A stretch of 64,000 nt of DNA from NCBI GenBank assembly GCA_001510575.1, contig LNGK01000005.1, forward strand, positions 1,867,234 to 1,931,233. The letters run 5' to 3'. The position numbers and the translations under genes are program-made. Shown here piece after piece: positions 25,552-36,678 of the stretch. How positions within the stretch are numbered: position 1 is the stretch's first letter; each line of letters opens with the position of its first letter. Origin of the DNA: Knoxdaviesia capensis. Its lineage: Eukaryota; Ascomycota; Sordariomycetes; Microascales; Gondwanamycetaceae. The notes below the pieces were generated by a model, which was given only the letters and a program-made list of their open reading frames with translations, did not search any database and was not told the DNA's origin.

Positions 25552-26878
25552 CCCGTGCCACGCACCCACTAAAGTGGGTGCTCTACACCAAGATAAACTA
25601 ATCACTAAAATGAACCACTCTCCTTATTTTTGACTATAGAACTTCTTCCTCTTCCTACCTCTCTATTCTATACTTTATTTTCCTACTTTTTATATTATTT
25701 AATACCTTATTTAAATAGCTACCTAACGAACTATTATATAAGAGGCTATCTAGTATTAGCTAGATAATTTCGATGACTTTCTTCGTTCCGTTACGAAGCG
25801 CTTCGATATCCTATACCCTACTTTTATACGCTATTATAATAAGTATATTAGTAATAAACTAGAGTAGAAGCGAGTAGCTTTAAATATAAAGCTTACTATT
25901 ACTAAGGAAGCTACTATTTATAGATATATTAACTAGCTAGAGTAAGTTAATCTAGTTATCTATTAAAGCTTATACTTACTACTTACTTCTATCTATATAA
26001 GGTTTAGCTTATTAGAGAGAACTAAATAGCTTACTTTATTAAGAGATATATATATCTAGTTATATAGTAAGCTCTCTTAGATACTAATTAGTAAGTTAAG
26101 AAAGACCTTCCTCGCGTTAAAGAATACTTTTATTACTTATAAGATACTATCTAGATTTATAGAATTACGTTATTAGATATAGAATATAGATAAGACTAGT
26201 TTTTAGATTAGAGTTAGTAAAGCTAGCTTATTTCTTACTAAGAGAAAGCGAGCTTAATATCTNTATATAAATACCTTAAAGAGCTAGTAAAAGACCTATA
26301 AAAAGTAGATATCTACCGCGCTTTTATAGGAAATATCTTAAGATAGAAAAAATTCAAGCTTCCCTTTATATATATTTCTCTATACGTGCCTTATAATTAT
26401 AACTCATTTATTAGTCCTTTAGACTATATATCTAGGAATCACAGCTATTCTTATCGAAGTAATATCTTAATAAGACGAGGCGTTCCGAGTAGATACGTCG
26501 CTTAGCTCGTTCTAAAGCTAATACTTAGCTATAGTTAGGTAGTACGCTTACTATCGAAGACGTATAGGAGCTTATTATATAGCGGAAAGAAGATAAGGAG
26601 GTATAAGGAGTATAAGTAGTTAAGGTAATAGAAAAACGGCTATATAGACGTTTTAAGCGTATTATTACCGAAACGGTACTTATAATACGGAAATAATATA
26701 CTATAAGTAAACTCGATTTACTACTTATCTATAAGATAGGAAAGAAACTAAAATAGTTAAAGAGATAGGTAGTTATAGTTAAAATAAAATCTATAGTTAG
26801 AAATGAGGAGAGTGGTTCATTTTAGTAATTGGTTCATCTTAGTATAGAGCACCCACTTTAGTGGGTGCGTGGCACGGG
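25552..26878. mobile_element. TA-flanked DNA transposon (Tc1/mariner, Fot1/pogo-like), copy 2
   Basis: A 1327-bp copy of the 5551-6725 element in opposite orientation, with the same terminal inverted repeats and TA on both sides (25550-25551 and 26879-26880). It aligns with the reverse complement of copy 1 except for 26263-26450, where about 188 bp starting with a single N replace roughly 24 bp. The terminal repeats are partly RIP-mutated. It forms the right edge of the AT-rich block. Confidence 0.8.
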
Positions 26879-26880
26879 TA

Positions 26881-27519
26881 GTATTTACAGATTTCAAAGA
26901 ACATCTTCTAATGCTCCTCTCCCTACTAAATGCAACTTTAAACCACTAACGAGACAAAAATGAAAACGCAAAAGAATTGTACAAAGATACAAGGATAACT
27001 AAGAAGACAACTAACTAGCTTTCCCCGTACTTATGGCCAAGTGCTTATGGGAGAACGAAAACTCAGGACCCACGCCTCGACATTTATCTCGATAGCATAG
27101 CCCAAAAGAGATAGATATGTATATTAAAGCGCGCTGCTGGTGCTAAGTGCTTGCCTCAAAGAACAAAAGAAGAAACAAAAGCTGAACCCGAAAACCCCTC
27201 GAATCATTGCCCACCAGAAAAAAGTGCAATATTTTGTTATAGATTTCCAACACTAAAAAGAAATCGACAAATCCATAAATCAAGAAAGAACGCCAAACAT
27301 CAAAAGAGCTTTCTGAACAGGCGATCGAAGAATAAGAGAAGGAAAAGAAAGATGCGGGAATATTGATGCGGAGATGTTAAGTCTCCAAATTGTGGACACA
27401 GAGTGCCCTGTCACGTTGCACACGTCTGGAGCAAACGGAGAAAGCTGGAGCATGCAGGTCATACGACCTTGGGTTCTCGCATGTACGAGAAGAATGTGCT
27501 AACCGATTGATTCCCGGCT
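26881..27519. other. Intergenic boundary region
   Basis: From 26881 the base composition returns to normal and CA/TG dinucleotides reappear at once. This stretch is the 3' flank of the transporter gene. A purine-rich segment (27220-27360) lies just downstream of it. I see no gene here. Confidence 0.6.
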
Positions 27520-29598
27520 TCACATGGTTCCGTAGGAGATGGCTTCGGCCTCCTGCTCGAGAAGCTTACGCTTGATGTTTCTCGCGCTGATTCCGACAAA
27601 TGAGACAAGGACAACACCAACGCTGGCTCCGGTGACGAGCAGGATCAAGTTGACGGGGATGGGATTTCCGTTGAAGGTGTGGTGGAACAGGAAGTCCAGG
27701 CCGGACTGCGAGAAGTTGCCGAGACCAGCAAGGCAAATTATGGTTCCGTAGACGGTTCCGAAAGTGCGGAAGCCAAAAACCTTGGCGGAGTAGTCGGACA
27801 CCGCGGTGTAGTAGAATGGGCGGTACAGCACGAACAGACACACGTTCATGTAAGCGGCGGGTACGGCGGGGATCATGCCTAGGGCGCCAATGACGGCGGC
27901 CACGCTGGCAAGAGTGGCCAGCACAATGACAGTGCTGGTGTTGTCGAGGAAGGCTCCGATAAAGGGGATAGACAGAAGACCTCCAAGCGGCAGGGCAACA
28001 TCGAAGAAGTCGTTGATGGCAACGGCCTTGGCGTGGTCTCCGAAGATGGCCTCGTACTGCGGGCGGATAGTAGCGACGAAGTAATTGATGCGAGTCATCT
28101 GAATGACCGTGAACAGGCAGATGAGTACAAACCAGGGGGAGAGGATCTGTTCCATGGCGGTGTTGTTGTGCATAACACCCCAAATTCCAGAGATCTCGTT
28201 CTTCTGCTCTTCCTTGGCAGCCTGCTTGCCAGCCTTGGGGTCACCAAGAAGCTCCTCGATGTCGGCAACAACACTCTGGCGGCGAATGCGCTGCTCGTCG
28301 CGGAGTAGAGCAGTGTGCTCATCAATCTGGTCATCGTAGGGAGTGTTCTCTAGGGCCTCGTTAGCAGCCTCGGCCTCCTCCGCAACCTCAACAAGCTCGC
28401 CAACAGTCTTGTACGACTGCTTGGGGAGAAGGAAGACCTGCAGAAGAACGATGATAACAGGGACCACAAGGTAGTAGCGGAAGAAGAGCTTGTGGCCGAA
28501 AGCGCCTCCAGTCTTGTTGTAGATAATGCGGTAGACGAGGAACAGCGCGCTGGAGGCGTCAAAGGCGCCAGTCAACAGAGCCAGGATTAGACCCGAGTTA
28601 CGGGGGAAGGCATTGGACAGCTGGAACGACGAAATGTAAGTGAACGGACCTCCAAGGGCCAGGAACAGATAGCCGAACAGGAAGCCGTCAAATGGAAGCT
28701 CCTGGGCGTGAGAAAGCATGGTTGCGCCAATGGTCAGGAAGATGCTGCCAATGATACCGCAGGCGCGAGGGCCGTAGTGATCGAGAATGGCGCCGATGGG
28801 CAGAGCGGCGACATTGGTACCGACAGCGGCAACGGTGAACATGAGGTTGAGGTGGATCTCGACGCAAGTGCTAACCTCATCGGGGGAGGCATCGTTGACG
28901 GCGCAGTAGTTTTGGTAAGCACCCTCTTCCTTGAGAACGGGCTTCAGGGCGGCATAGCCAAAGATGATTCCGGCAGCGACAAGACAATACAAAACAGTAG
29001 CAATAACCTGGACTGTAGCAAGGCGGGGGGGAGGGATTAGATAAACCGACGATTTGGGTGGGAAAGAACAAGAAAGAGGAGGAATACGGGGTCTTGAGCA
29101 TATGTGATCGCGAGACTGTGAAGAATATCGGCGAAGCACAAGAGATCGATGTAAACGCACAGGAGGGGTGGGAGGGGAGGAATTTGACCGACTAGATCGC
29201 AGAGTGTGACGGGAAAGAGGAGGTGGTGGTGGAGGTGGTGGTGGTGGTGGCAATGGAGGTGGACGAAGTGAAATTGTGGAAATGCAAAGAGAGCTTTCAG
29301 GAGTATATTGAGTGTAGATGGAGGAAGGGGGGAAGCTGAGGGGGAGATGTGAATCTGAGGGAATGGTTGACGGAAGTGAAGAAAAATCAAACTCACGAAT
29401 TCGCTTCCACTTGGGAACTTCGAAAGCACCGATAGCATTGATGTTATCGGCAGCCAGCAGAGGGGGATCCCAATCTTCGGGCAAAGGGTTGAAGCTGAGC
29501 TTGCGGGCCCGAGTTGAGGCTTCCGATCCTCGGCGAGCGCTCCGGTCGGTGGGGGTGAAGGAGAAGGTCTCCAGCGACTGCACACGGTTCATAGACAT
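27520..29598 (-). CDS. Major facilitator superfamily transporter, Fmp42 type
   Basis: A predicted 12-helix membrane transporter of the MFS, closest to the fungal Fmp42/SLC43-like branch; its substrate is not known to me. Exon 1 is 29397-29598 and exon 2 is 27520-29012, with an intron at 29013-29396 (GTGAGT donor, CTACAG acceptor, CTAAT branch site). This gives 564 aa. The start is the ATG in MSMNRVQSLETF. A soluble N-terminus of about 70 aa precedes the first helix (VIATVLYCLVAAGIIFGYAA). An acidic cytosolic loop with EEAEAANEALEN and RIRRQS separates the two six-helix halves, and the C-terminus is basic (RNIKRKLLEQ). The intron is a multiple of three and has no stop, so unspliced mRNA would encode a 692-aa protein with a Ser/Pro-rich insert. 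The transporter call is firm; the Fmp42 placement is moderate. Confidence 0.85.
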   Translation of the reverse strand: MSMNRVQSLETFSFTPTDRSARRGSEASTRARKLSFNPLPEDWDPPLLAADNINAIGAFEVPKWKRIREFDFSSLPSTIPSDSHLPLSFPPSSIYTQYTPESSLCISTISLRPPPLPPPPPPPPPPPLSRHTLRSSRSNSSPPTPPVRLHRSLVLRRYSSQSRDHICSRPRIPPLSCSFPPKSSVYLIPPPRLATVQVIATVLYCLVAAGIIFGYAALKPVLKEEGAYQNYCAVNDASPDEVSTCVEIHLNLMFTVAAVGTNVAALPIGAILDHYGPRACGIIGSIFLTIGATMLSHAQELPFDGFLFGYLFLALGGPFTYISSFQLSNAFPRNSGLILALLTGAFDASSALFLVYRIIYNKTGGAFGHKLFFRYYLVVPVIIVLLQVFLLPKQSYKTVGELVEVAEEAEAANEALENTPYDDQIDEHTALLRDEQRIRRQSVVADIEELLGDPKAGKQAAKEEQKNEISGIWGVMHNNTAMEQILSPWFVLICLFTVIQMTRINYFVATIRPQYEAIFGDHAKAVAINDFFDVALPLGGLLSIPFIGAFLDNTSTVIVLATLASVAAVIGALGMIPAVPAAYMNVCLFVLYRPFYYTAVSDYSAKVFGFRTFGTVYGTIICLAGLGNFSQSGLDFLFHHTFNGNPIPVNLILLVTGASVGVVLVSFVGISARNIKRKLLEQEAEAISYGTM

Positions 29599-32500
29599 GA
29601 TGGGCGGTTGTTTGCAACAAAGAGAGGACGCCCTTGTTTTTCTTTCTGTTATATGTGTTTCTCGGGAATAGATTCGTGAGTGAGGTGGTGGTTGAGGCCG
29701 AAGGGTCCTTGGTGGAAGGGTGCACCAAGCGGGATTTTTCTTGTTCGGGTAAAGAAGAGGGTGAGGCTAAAAATAAGAAACTTATGGAAAGAAGAATAAG
29801 AGTCACGAAGATTGATCGTGAAGCAGGTTATACGCTATGGCGAAATAGAAACAAAAGAGCCCCCAGCGGAGAACAAGAGAAGGAAGGATAGCTTGGTCTT
29901 CCGGGAGGTGTTTCGTCTGGAGGAAGAATGGTAGAATATTTCAGTGATTGAGGGAATTGGTGGCAGAAGCAGCTACTTCAATTGACCGAAGAGACGTTGG
30001 GAAAGGCGAACAAGAAGGATAAGATAGTGGGAGGAAGAGACGAGAAGATAAGGGTAGCTTGTTCAATTGGCAGGAGCCGACACCGCACGGGCGCGCGTAA
30101 GAAGAGTGGGATTGTGGTTAGGAATAGGTAAAGCTGGAGCCTTGCATTCAAGGTTATCTGCAATATCGGGGTTTGAAGCCAGACCAGATTTGTACAAGAC
30201 CCCTAGTCGAAGCTCCCGTGGATGGATGGGGTTCTTCTACAGTAGGTACGACGGATAACGAAAGAGCTACTGTATACAGCCCCGGACAAGAAAAACGAAA
30301 GAAAGGAGAAGAAAAGAAAGAAAAGAAAAAAACGCAAAGCAGGAAAAGGTATCACGGAAAGAAGCTAAAATAGAATGCAGCCGTAACAACGCAAAAGCAA
30401 AACCCACAGTGCTGAGCGAAAGTGAAAGATAAACGACCGAGAAGATCTCGAACTTGGATCTCAGGATGACGGGAAAGAGGGGAAGAGAGAGGGAGGAAAG
30501 AAGCAGGGAGTGGAGGGAAGAATCGGCATTGAAGTAGGCAAGAATGGGAGGAGTTATCGGGGGGCCAAATGGCCTGCTCGGCTCCAACTAACACATCCTA
30601 TAAAAACCTTTTTTTCTTCTTTTTTTTTCTTTTTTTTTTCTTGGTGGTCTGGACGGACGAGATACCGAGAGGTGGGAGTCGCCGACGAAACTAAGCAAGA
30701 ACAGTAAGTTGAGCCCTTTTTTTTCCTGGGCCCCATATTAGGACTTCGGCCTAGATCAGATTCTCTGTAATAACTAGCTTTACTAGTGCCACGTTAAATG
30801 ATGGGTGGATAGCAACGGTTGGAGCTTAGCTTGCGAAAATAGATTCGGCCCTGATGGGGACCGGGCTTCAGCGTTAAACTTGTTCAACAAGGCTGGGGGG
30901 AGGGACTGATGACCTCCACCAATCTGCTGTTGTGTCGCGTTTTTGGTGTGCTTTTTTGTTCAGAGTTTCACTGGCGATGGGTCAACTGAAAAAAAAAATT
31001 GGAGTGTTGTACTGAGGACTTCGGTGAGGAGCGAAAGCCCGAGGGTGGACAGAGAGAACTGAGCACGAATATGCCCGCTTGGAGAGAGCAAGTCTGGTGC
31101 AATTCTCTGTCCCACCACGGCGGCTGCATTCGGGGGAAGTTCTTGCCTCAGAGATGGCATTCGGAAAAGGGATTGCACATGCAACAGGCCGCAATGGCTA
31201 CAAGTCAACTGGCCTAGCAAAACGACCACAAGACCGGAAAAGGGTCACTTAGGCCAGGCGAAGTGGCAAAATATAGCGCAATTTCCCCCGAACAGCAATT
31301 TGGAACACTTCACGGGATTGTGATATAGTATATATGTATGTTGAAGAATCTATCTCTAGCCTTGCTTTGGCGATTTGGTGACTGCTGAAACTGTGAAGAC
31401 TGAGTCGACCTTTTGTCCATGTATATATCTTTAATTCATGAATTTATCTGAGGCGTCCCGTTTGATGGGCGGGGAAATCCGAAGTACAAACGAGACATAA
31501 AAACACCGTTCATGCTGACCTGGGCGAGTCTACAGAAAATCCTTCTCAGGAAACCCCCCAGTGCAACCCCCCACTATTTAATGAAAAAAGATTTCTTTTT
31601 ACGCCTGTTCCCCCGCCCCAGCCTCGTGAACCGGTGGCACCAGGGTCCCGGCGTCCCCCAATTGGCTGGCAACTTGTCACAGCCCCGGCGATAAACTTCC
31701 CTGACATGTCCAACCTCCAGCCACTTCGACAGCTGTGGTTTGGTTTGGAGTCAGACTGCACTGGAGATTTAAATGGTAGAAAACGATCATAGGTTCGAAG
31801 CGGCGCTCAGCCACTTGTTTCTTAACACAAAGCCGGAAGTGTAAACTCTTTTTGCCTTGCCCACGATGCCCACTATATCGCGCGAACTCGTACGAAGGCG
31901 ACTTGAAAACTTTTGATTGCGGAAAGGGCAGACGAAAAAATCGAAAGTCTTGCATATATTCTGCTGCGCGAACCCATTAATTGTGGGCTCTTGCTCGCTG
32001 CTTTTGGGAGGCATCGGAGTCCTCCGAAGCCGGTCTTGGCCCCCGACAAACCTACAAACCCCTACCAAACATCGGGAAAAAGATTTCGCACATCCTTTTT
32101 TCCCTTGTCACGAGCCCACCCCCGCCCCCGCCGACCTCCGACACGGGTTTCCATCGGTTCCAACAACATCCAGACTCAGTGGAGGTCGTAGCCGCGACAA
32201 CGCTTCGGCGTGTGATGTGCAGGAAAGCCGAAAACTAAGGAGTAATAACAGATTCGGGACTACCCATGTTGACATTGTACTTCGTCATAGTCAAGCTGTA
32301 TGTCTATTTCCCAACTCTAGAGTCCATTCATTGCCCCGGTAAGTGTTGAACAGTCAAGAGCCACCACCATACGGACAGTATCTCACGAAACAGGACGAGA
32401 CCTGTTGTCAAATTACCGTGTTCTAGATTTTGAATACCAGTTAAAGTGTCCATTTCTCCAGAGCATTATGCAAAATAGATTAATCATAACCTGCTTGCCA

Positions 32501-33006
32501 CCTACCATCAAGTCTGGTACGAGTGAACTTAGCTGTAGCACAAGGGAGCACCCCGCCATAGAGCTGACCACACTTCTAACCCTTCAATCGATGGGAAATC
32601 TCGAGCTTATGTATGGCCCTGTAGGGAGCTACCACTCATCTTCATCAATTCGCGTTTATTGGCTGTCAATAAAGTCTGCGTAGGCGGTTCAAGACGTTCC
32701 AATCTCCCACCCCATACATAATTAATCTGGCTTTTGTCACACCTTGTTAAATACTTTCTCATGTGAATCTTGAATTTATCTATCCGTTGCTGCGAAAATG
32801 ACCCATTTGTTTTGTGTTTTGTTCAAAAATAAAAAGAAGAAAAGGACAGAAAAATATTTAAACAAACATTCGTTATCCGTTTTGTTGGCTCGGAAGCCGA
32901 TATCCACTAAGAATCCGCTTCGACTAATTTGCTTGAACTAGCCATGACAGTCACATGCAGCGAAATCTTGCCCCTCTACTCCTTCATGCTTCACCATAGT
33001 CAAAGA
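29599..33006. other. Gene-free spacer with transporter promoter (3.4 kb)
   Basis: This spacer holds the upstream region of the transporter and the 3' flank of the purine gene. The + strand is purine-rich from 30290 to 30535, which is a CT-rich tract on the transporter's strand as often seen before fungal transcription starts. A T-rich tract lies at 30607-30641. Short open frames (for example 31913-32342) have no recognisable similarity, and their overlapping frames are equally long. I see no gene. Confidence 0.55.
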
Positions 33007-35191
33007 TTAGTGGTGGAAAAGGCGCACATTCTGTTCAACAAATGTGATGCCCAGCGACTCCGCAGTCTCAAAAACCGGGGTATCGTTTTGGCTACCGCCG
33101 GGGGCAGCAATGAACTTGACTCCGGACCGGGCCGCACGGAACACGTTGTCGATGAAAGGGAACTGCGGAAACAAACAACCTAAGTATTAGTATCAACTCT
33201 CTCTGCTTTCGTGACCAGATAAGAGAAGAAGGTCGGAGAGGAAGAAGGGAGAAGAAGGTAAGAGAAGAAGATAAGAGGGGATAAAGAAGAAGAAGAAAAG
33301 GAAGAGGATAGGAGAAGAAGAACAAGAGACTCCCTTCTGAACATATTTCAAAAGGTGAACACTTACAAACGCATCACTAGAAAGAGCAACACCCGTCAAC
33401 TTCGCCAACCACTCCTTGCGCTCCTCATCGGTGAACGCAGCCGGAACCTCCTCGAACACCTCCTCGAACATCTGCCGCTCGGCGCCCTCAGTAGGGAGCT
33501 CGCCGCTAACTAGCAGGTCGATGGCATTAGACTTGTCGGGACGCTTGGTGCCCTTCTTCCAGCGGATGCTAAGCACACGAGGGTGGAACCGAAGCCACCA
33601 GTTATCGGCCTTGTCACCAGCCAAGCGAGTGCAGTGGATACGCGACTGTTGGCCAGCTCCCAGTCCGATGACCTGTCCGTTCAGGGCGTAGCAGACCGAG
33701 TTACTCTGGGTGTACTTGACAGCGATAGTGGCCACCGTCAGGTCGCGCAGGGCGGACTCGGGCAGGGAGGTAGTGTCCTTGGGCGTGATGACGTGCGAAA
33801 ACGACTTGGGAGAGATGACAACATCGTTGCGGTGCTGCGACAGCGAAATTCCGTACACAGAACGAGATTCCATCTTAGCGGGGGTGTACTCCTCATCCAT
33901 CTGCAGCACGAGATAGCGGCCACCCTTCTTAGCACGCAGGATCTCAAGAGCAGCAGGCTCGTATCCAGGAGCGATAACGCCATCCGACACCTCGCGAGAG
34001 ATTATCTTGGCGGTGGGAACATCGACGATATCGCTAAGGGCAATCATGTCACCGAAGCTGCTCATGCGATCGGCACCCCGAGCGCGAGCGTAGGCCTGGG
34101 CAAGGGGGGACGCGTCAATACCCTCGATTCCGTCAGCAAAGTACACGGCCTTCTCGTCCGCAGTGAGGGGGATCGCAATGGCAGCGCCAGCCGGAGAGAC
34201 ATGCTTGAAGCTGGCAGCGGCAGGGAGGCCAAGAGCCTGCTTCAGCTCCTTGACCAAGGGCCAGGCATTCAGGGCGTCCAGGAGATTGATGTATCCGGGA
34301 GAGCCACAGAGAACCTTGTATGGAAGGTCACCGGAGGCAGTGAAGGCAGCAGCCGGCTTTTGGTGAGGGTTGGCGCCGTAGCGGAGAGGCATAAATTTCT
34401 TGCCATCGGCGGCATACTGTTTGCGGAAGAAGTCAGAGATGGCAGCATCATAGTCGGAGGTATGCTCGAAAGCCTTGAGGGCATAGCGATTCCGGGTCTC
34501 CTGCGAAATCGCTCCTGTCTCAAGCTCCTTGAGGAACTCAGCGTAGTCGTAGGGGTCGCTGAGGATAGTAACACGGCTGTGGTTCTTGGCAGCAGCGCGG
34601 ATGAGGGTAACACCGCCAATGTCAATCTCCTCGACGGCTTCGGGGACAGTGACATTGACCTTAGCAACAGTGTCCTTGAAGGGGTACAGGTTGCAGATAA
34701 CGTAGTCGACCTTGTTGATGTTTTGGTCCGCAAGATCCTTCTCGTCAGAAGCAAGGTTGCGGGCGAGAATTCCGGCGTGGACGGCAGGATGGAGCGTCTT
34801 GACGCGACCAGCAAGCATCTCCGGGGCCTTGGTGATGGCAGAAATGTCCCTAGAGGGGTATGATATCCCGCGGGTCAGTGACGACTTCAAAACATGATGG
34901 CGATGATTTCACCCGAAAATACACGCACACTGAGAAAAAAAAAACCAAAAAAAAAAAAAAAAAAAGGGAAGAAGACCATCACCCCACCGAACCCCTCTAT
35001 CACAACGATGAGCGATGTTAACCAGGATCTTGAAGGACTTACTCGACCTCAAAGCCAGACTCGCGAATCATGCGAGCTGTGCCGCCAGACGCCAGAATGC
35101 GAACATGGTGTTCAGACAAACCCTTGGCAAGATCCAACAGGCCGGTCTTGTCGTAGACCGAAACGATGGCGATAGGCCGGGTGTCAGCCAT
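33007..35191 (-). CDS. ADE17: Bifunctional AICAR transformylase / IMP cyclohydrolase
   Basis: This enzyme catalyses the last two steps of de novo purine synthesis in the cytosol: formylation of AICAR with 10-formyl-THF to FAICAR, then ring closure to IMP. Exons are 35043-35191, 33367-34849 and 33007-33162 (595 aa). Introns are 34850-35042 (GTAAGT/CTAG) and 33163-33366 (GTAAGT/CGCAG). The N-terminal MGS-like cyclohydrolase domain begins ADTRPIAIVSVYDKTG and carries K-T-L-H-P at 67-71, equivalent to human 66-70. The transformylase domain has RYGANPHQKPA at about 206-216 and the catalytic Lys-His pair at about 265-266 in SFKHVSPAGAA. The family-typical C-terminus ends R-L-F-H-H. The last intron is CT-rich and separates F-P-F-I-D-N from the body. 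Start, phases and length fit the family. Confidence 0.95.
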
Positions 35192-36678
35192 TTTGATGGA
35201 TTCAGTCAGGCAAGAGGAAAATGATTTCTCTGTTGTATGAAGCTTAGGACGAGAAAGCTAAGGTGAGGAATATGGAAGAGAAAAAAAATGGAGGGGAATC
35301 AAATTCAGCCAGACGAAAAGAGAGAGGAAAAGTTGAAACGCGTGAGAATATAGCTCCTTCTTTATGTCATTGACTGTTGATAATCATCCTGAGTTCCGTT
35401 GCCTTTTTTTTTTCTAAAAAAAAAAAAAAAGACCTTAGGGATATCCTGCAAAGTGAAGGTGGGGTAAATAAATGTCCTCACACCCACACTCCTTCCTAGC
35501 GCTGTCAAACTGGGGCACGACCATTTTTTCCGGCCGAAAATTTGTGAAAATCATCGTACTACAAATTACAACGTACATTCTGGACTCATTCGTCGTGCCT
35601 TCTCCCTGTTGAACTGTCTTTCTGTGTTGACAAAATTGGACACATGTCATACTATTCGCTTGAATCAGTCGCGGGGTAGCACTTAACCTGTCGCTTCCTG
35701 AGTGGTGGACGGGACTGTTAAGATAGGAACCAAGACTAACATGTGAGGTGCGAAACCGGAGAGCAATTTTTTAACCCAAGAAACGGTGTCACGTACCCTG
35801 AGTCGATGTGTGGGGAACCAACTAGACCCCGGGCACGATACGATTTCACCTGGCCAGGCACAAGTACCTACAATCTATCTATCCTTCGGTAACGCGGAAC
35901 CAATCAGTCAAAGATAAAACGCTCATCATCAGCCTTATCACACATGTTATCATATTGTCAACACGCTGATCTTAACACGACAAAAAACCCGGGTGTAAGT
36001 GACTGTAAATCTGTGAAATCCAGTCACTGATCACCCTGAATTACACCAATACATAATAGCTTTGGGCTTCAACTCGAAATTCAGTCACATGCCACTTGTC
36101 ACTCTGGTTAGGCCAATAGCCCGAGTATCACAGATAGAAACAGATATGCCACAAAATCCTCAAGTTCAACATTGGTCGTTACGGGAAGAGTAGCAATGGC
36201 CGCACACACAAGCGTGAATAAAGAAGATAGTAGACAGAAAACTCGATTACAACATAGACTATGAAGAAGATGCGGATGATATGTGGAAGAATTTATGTGA
36301 AAATGAGAAAAAAATGAAACCAACTTTCCAAAAAAAAAAAAAAAATTTCAGGATCTTACCATCCGTCCGATGTTACATCATGGACAGGGACTCTGCAGTT
36401 CCGTTCGCGTAGGTCTGAACGAATCGCCGATCCCTTCCACGGCCGCTCGTTTACTCCTGCATATACCATATGTACAACAACACCAGCAACTCGAAGCTAG
36501 CTGTGGATAAAGTGGTTTTGCGAGAATGCGACTGCCTGGTATCAAAATGGGATATAAAAATCGGACGTAAGGGTATTTTCGTAGGTTAAGCAGTGCAAAG
36601 AAAACAACAACAGACGTAGCCACAGATTCCCACATGCACGATCAAATGGGAAAATGCGCTGAATACTCGGGGACTTTC
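35192..36678. other. Intergenic: purine-gene promoter and SUN-gene 3' flank
   Basis: About 1.5 kb without a supportable gene. It contains A-runs at 35281-35288, 35416-35430 and 36331-36344. I see no operator or RNA gene that can be defended. Confidence 0.5.

Noticed and set aside
29037..29585. His-rich alternative frame across the transporter intron
   Set aside because: It comes from a CCA/CAC repeat in the intron read in another frame; the transporter frame is supported by splice sites and conserved helices.
33583..34863. A 426-codon open frame on the + strand
   Set aside because: It is antisense to the purine-enzyme gene, starts at a non-ATG codon and has no family resemblance; codon bias of the true gene explains its length.
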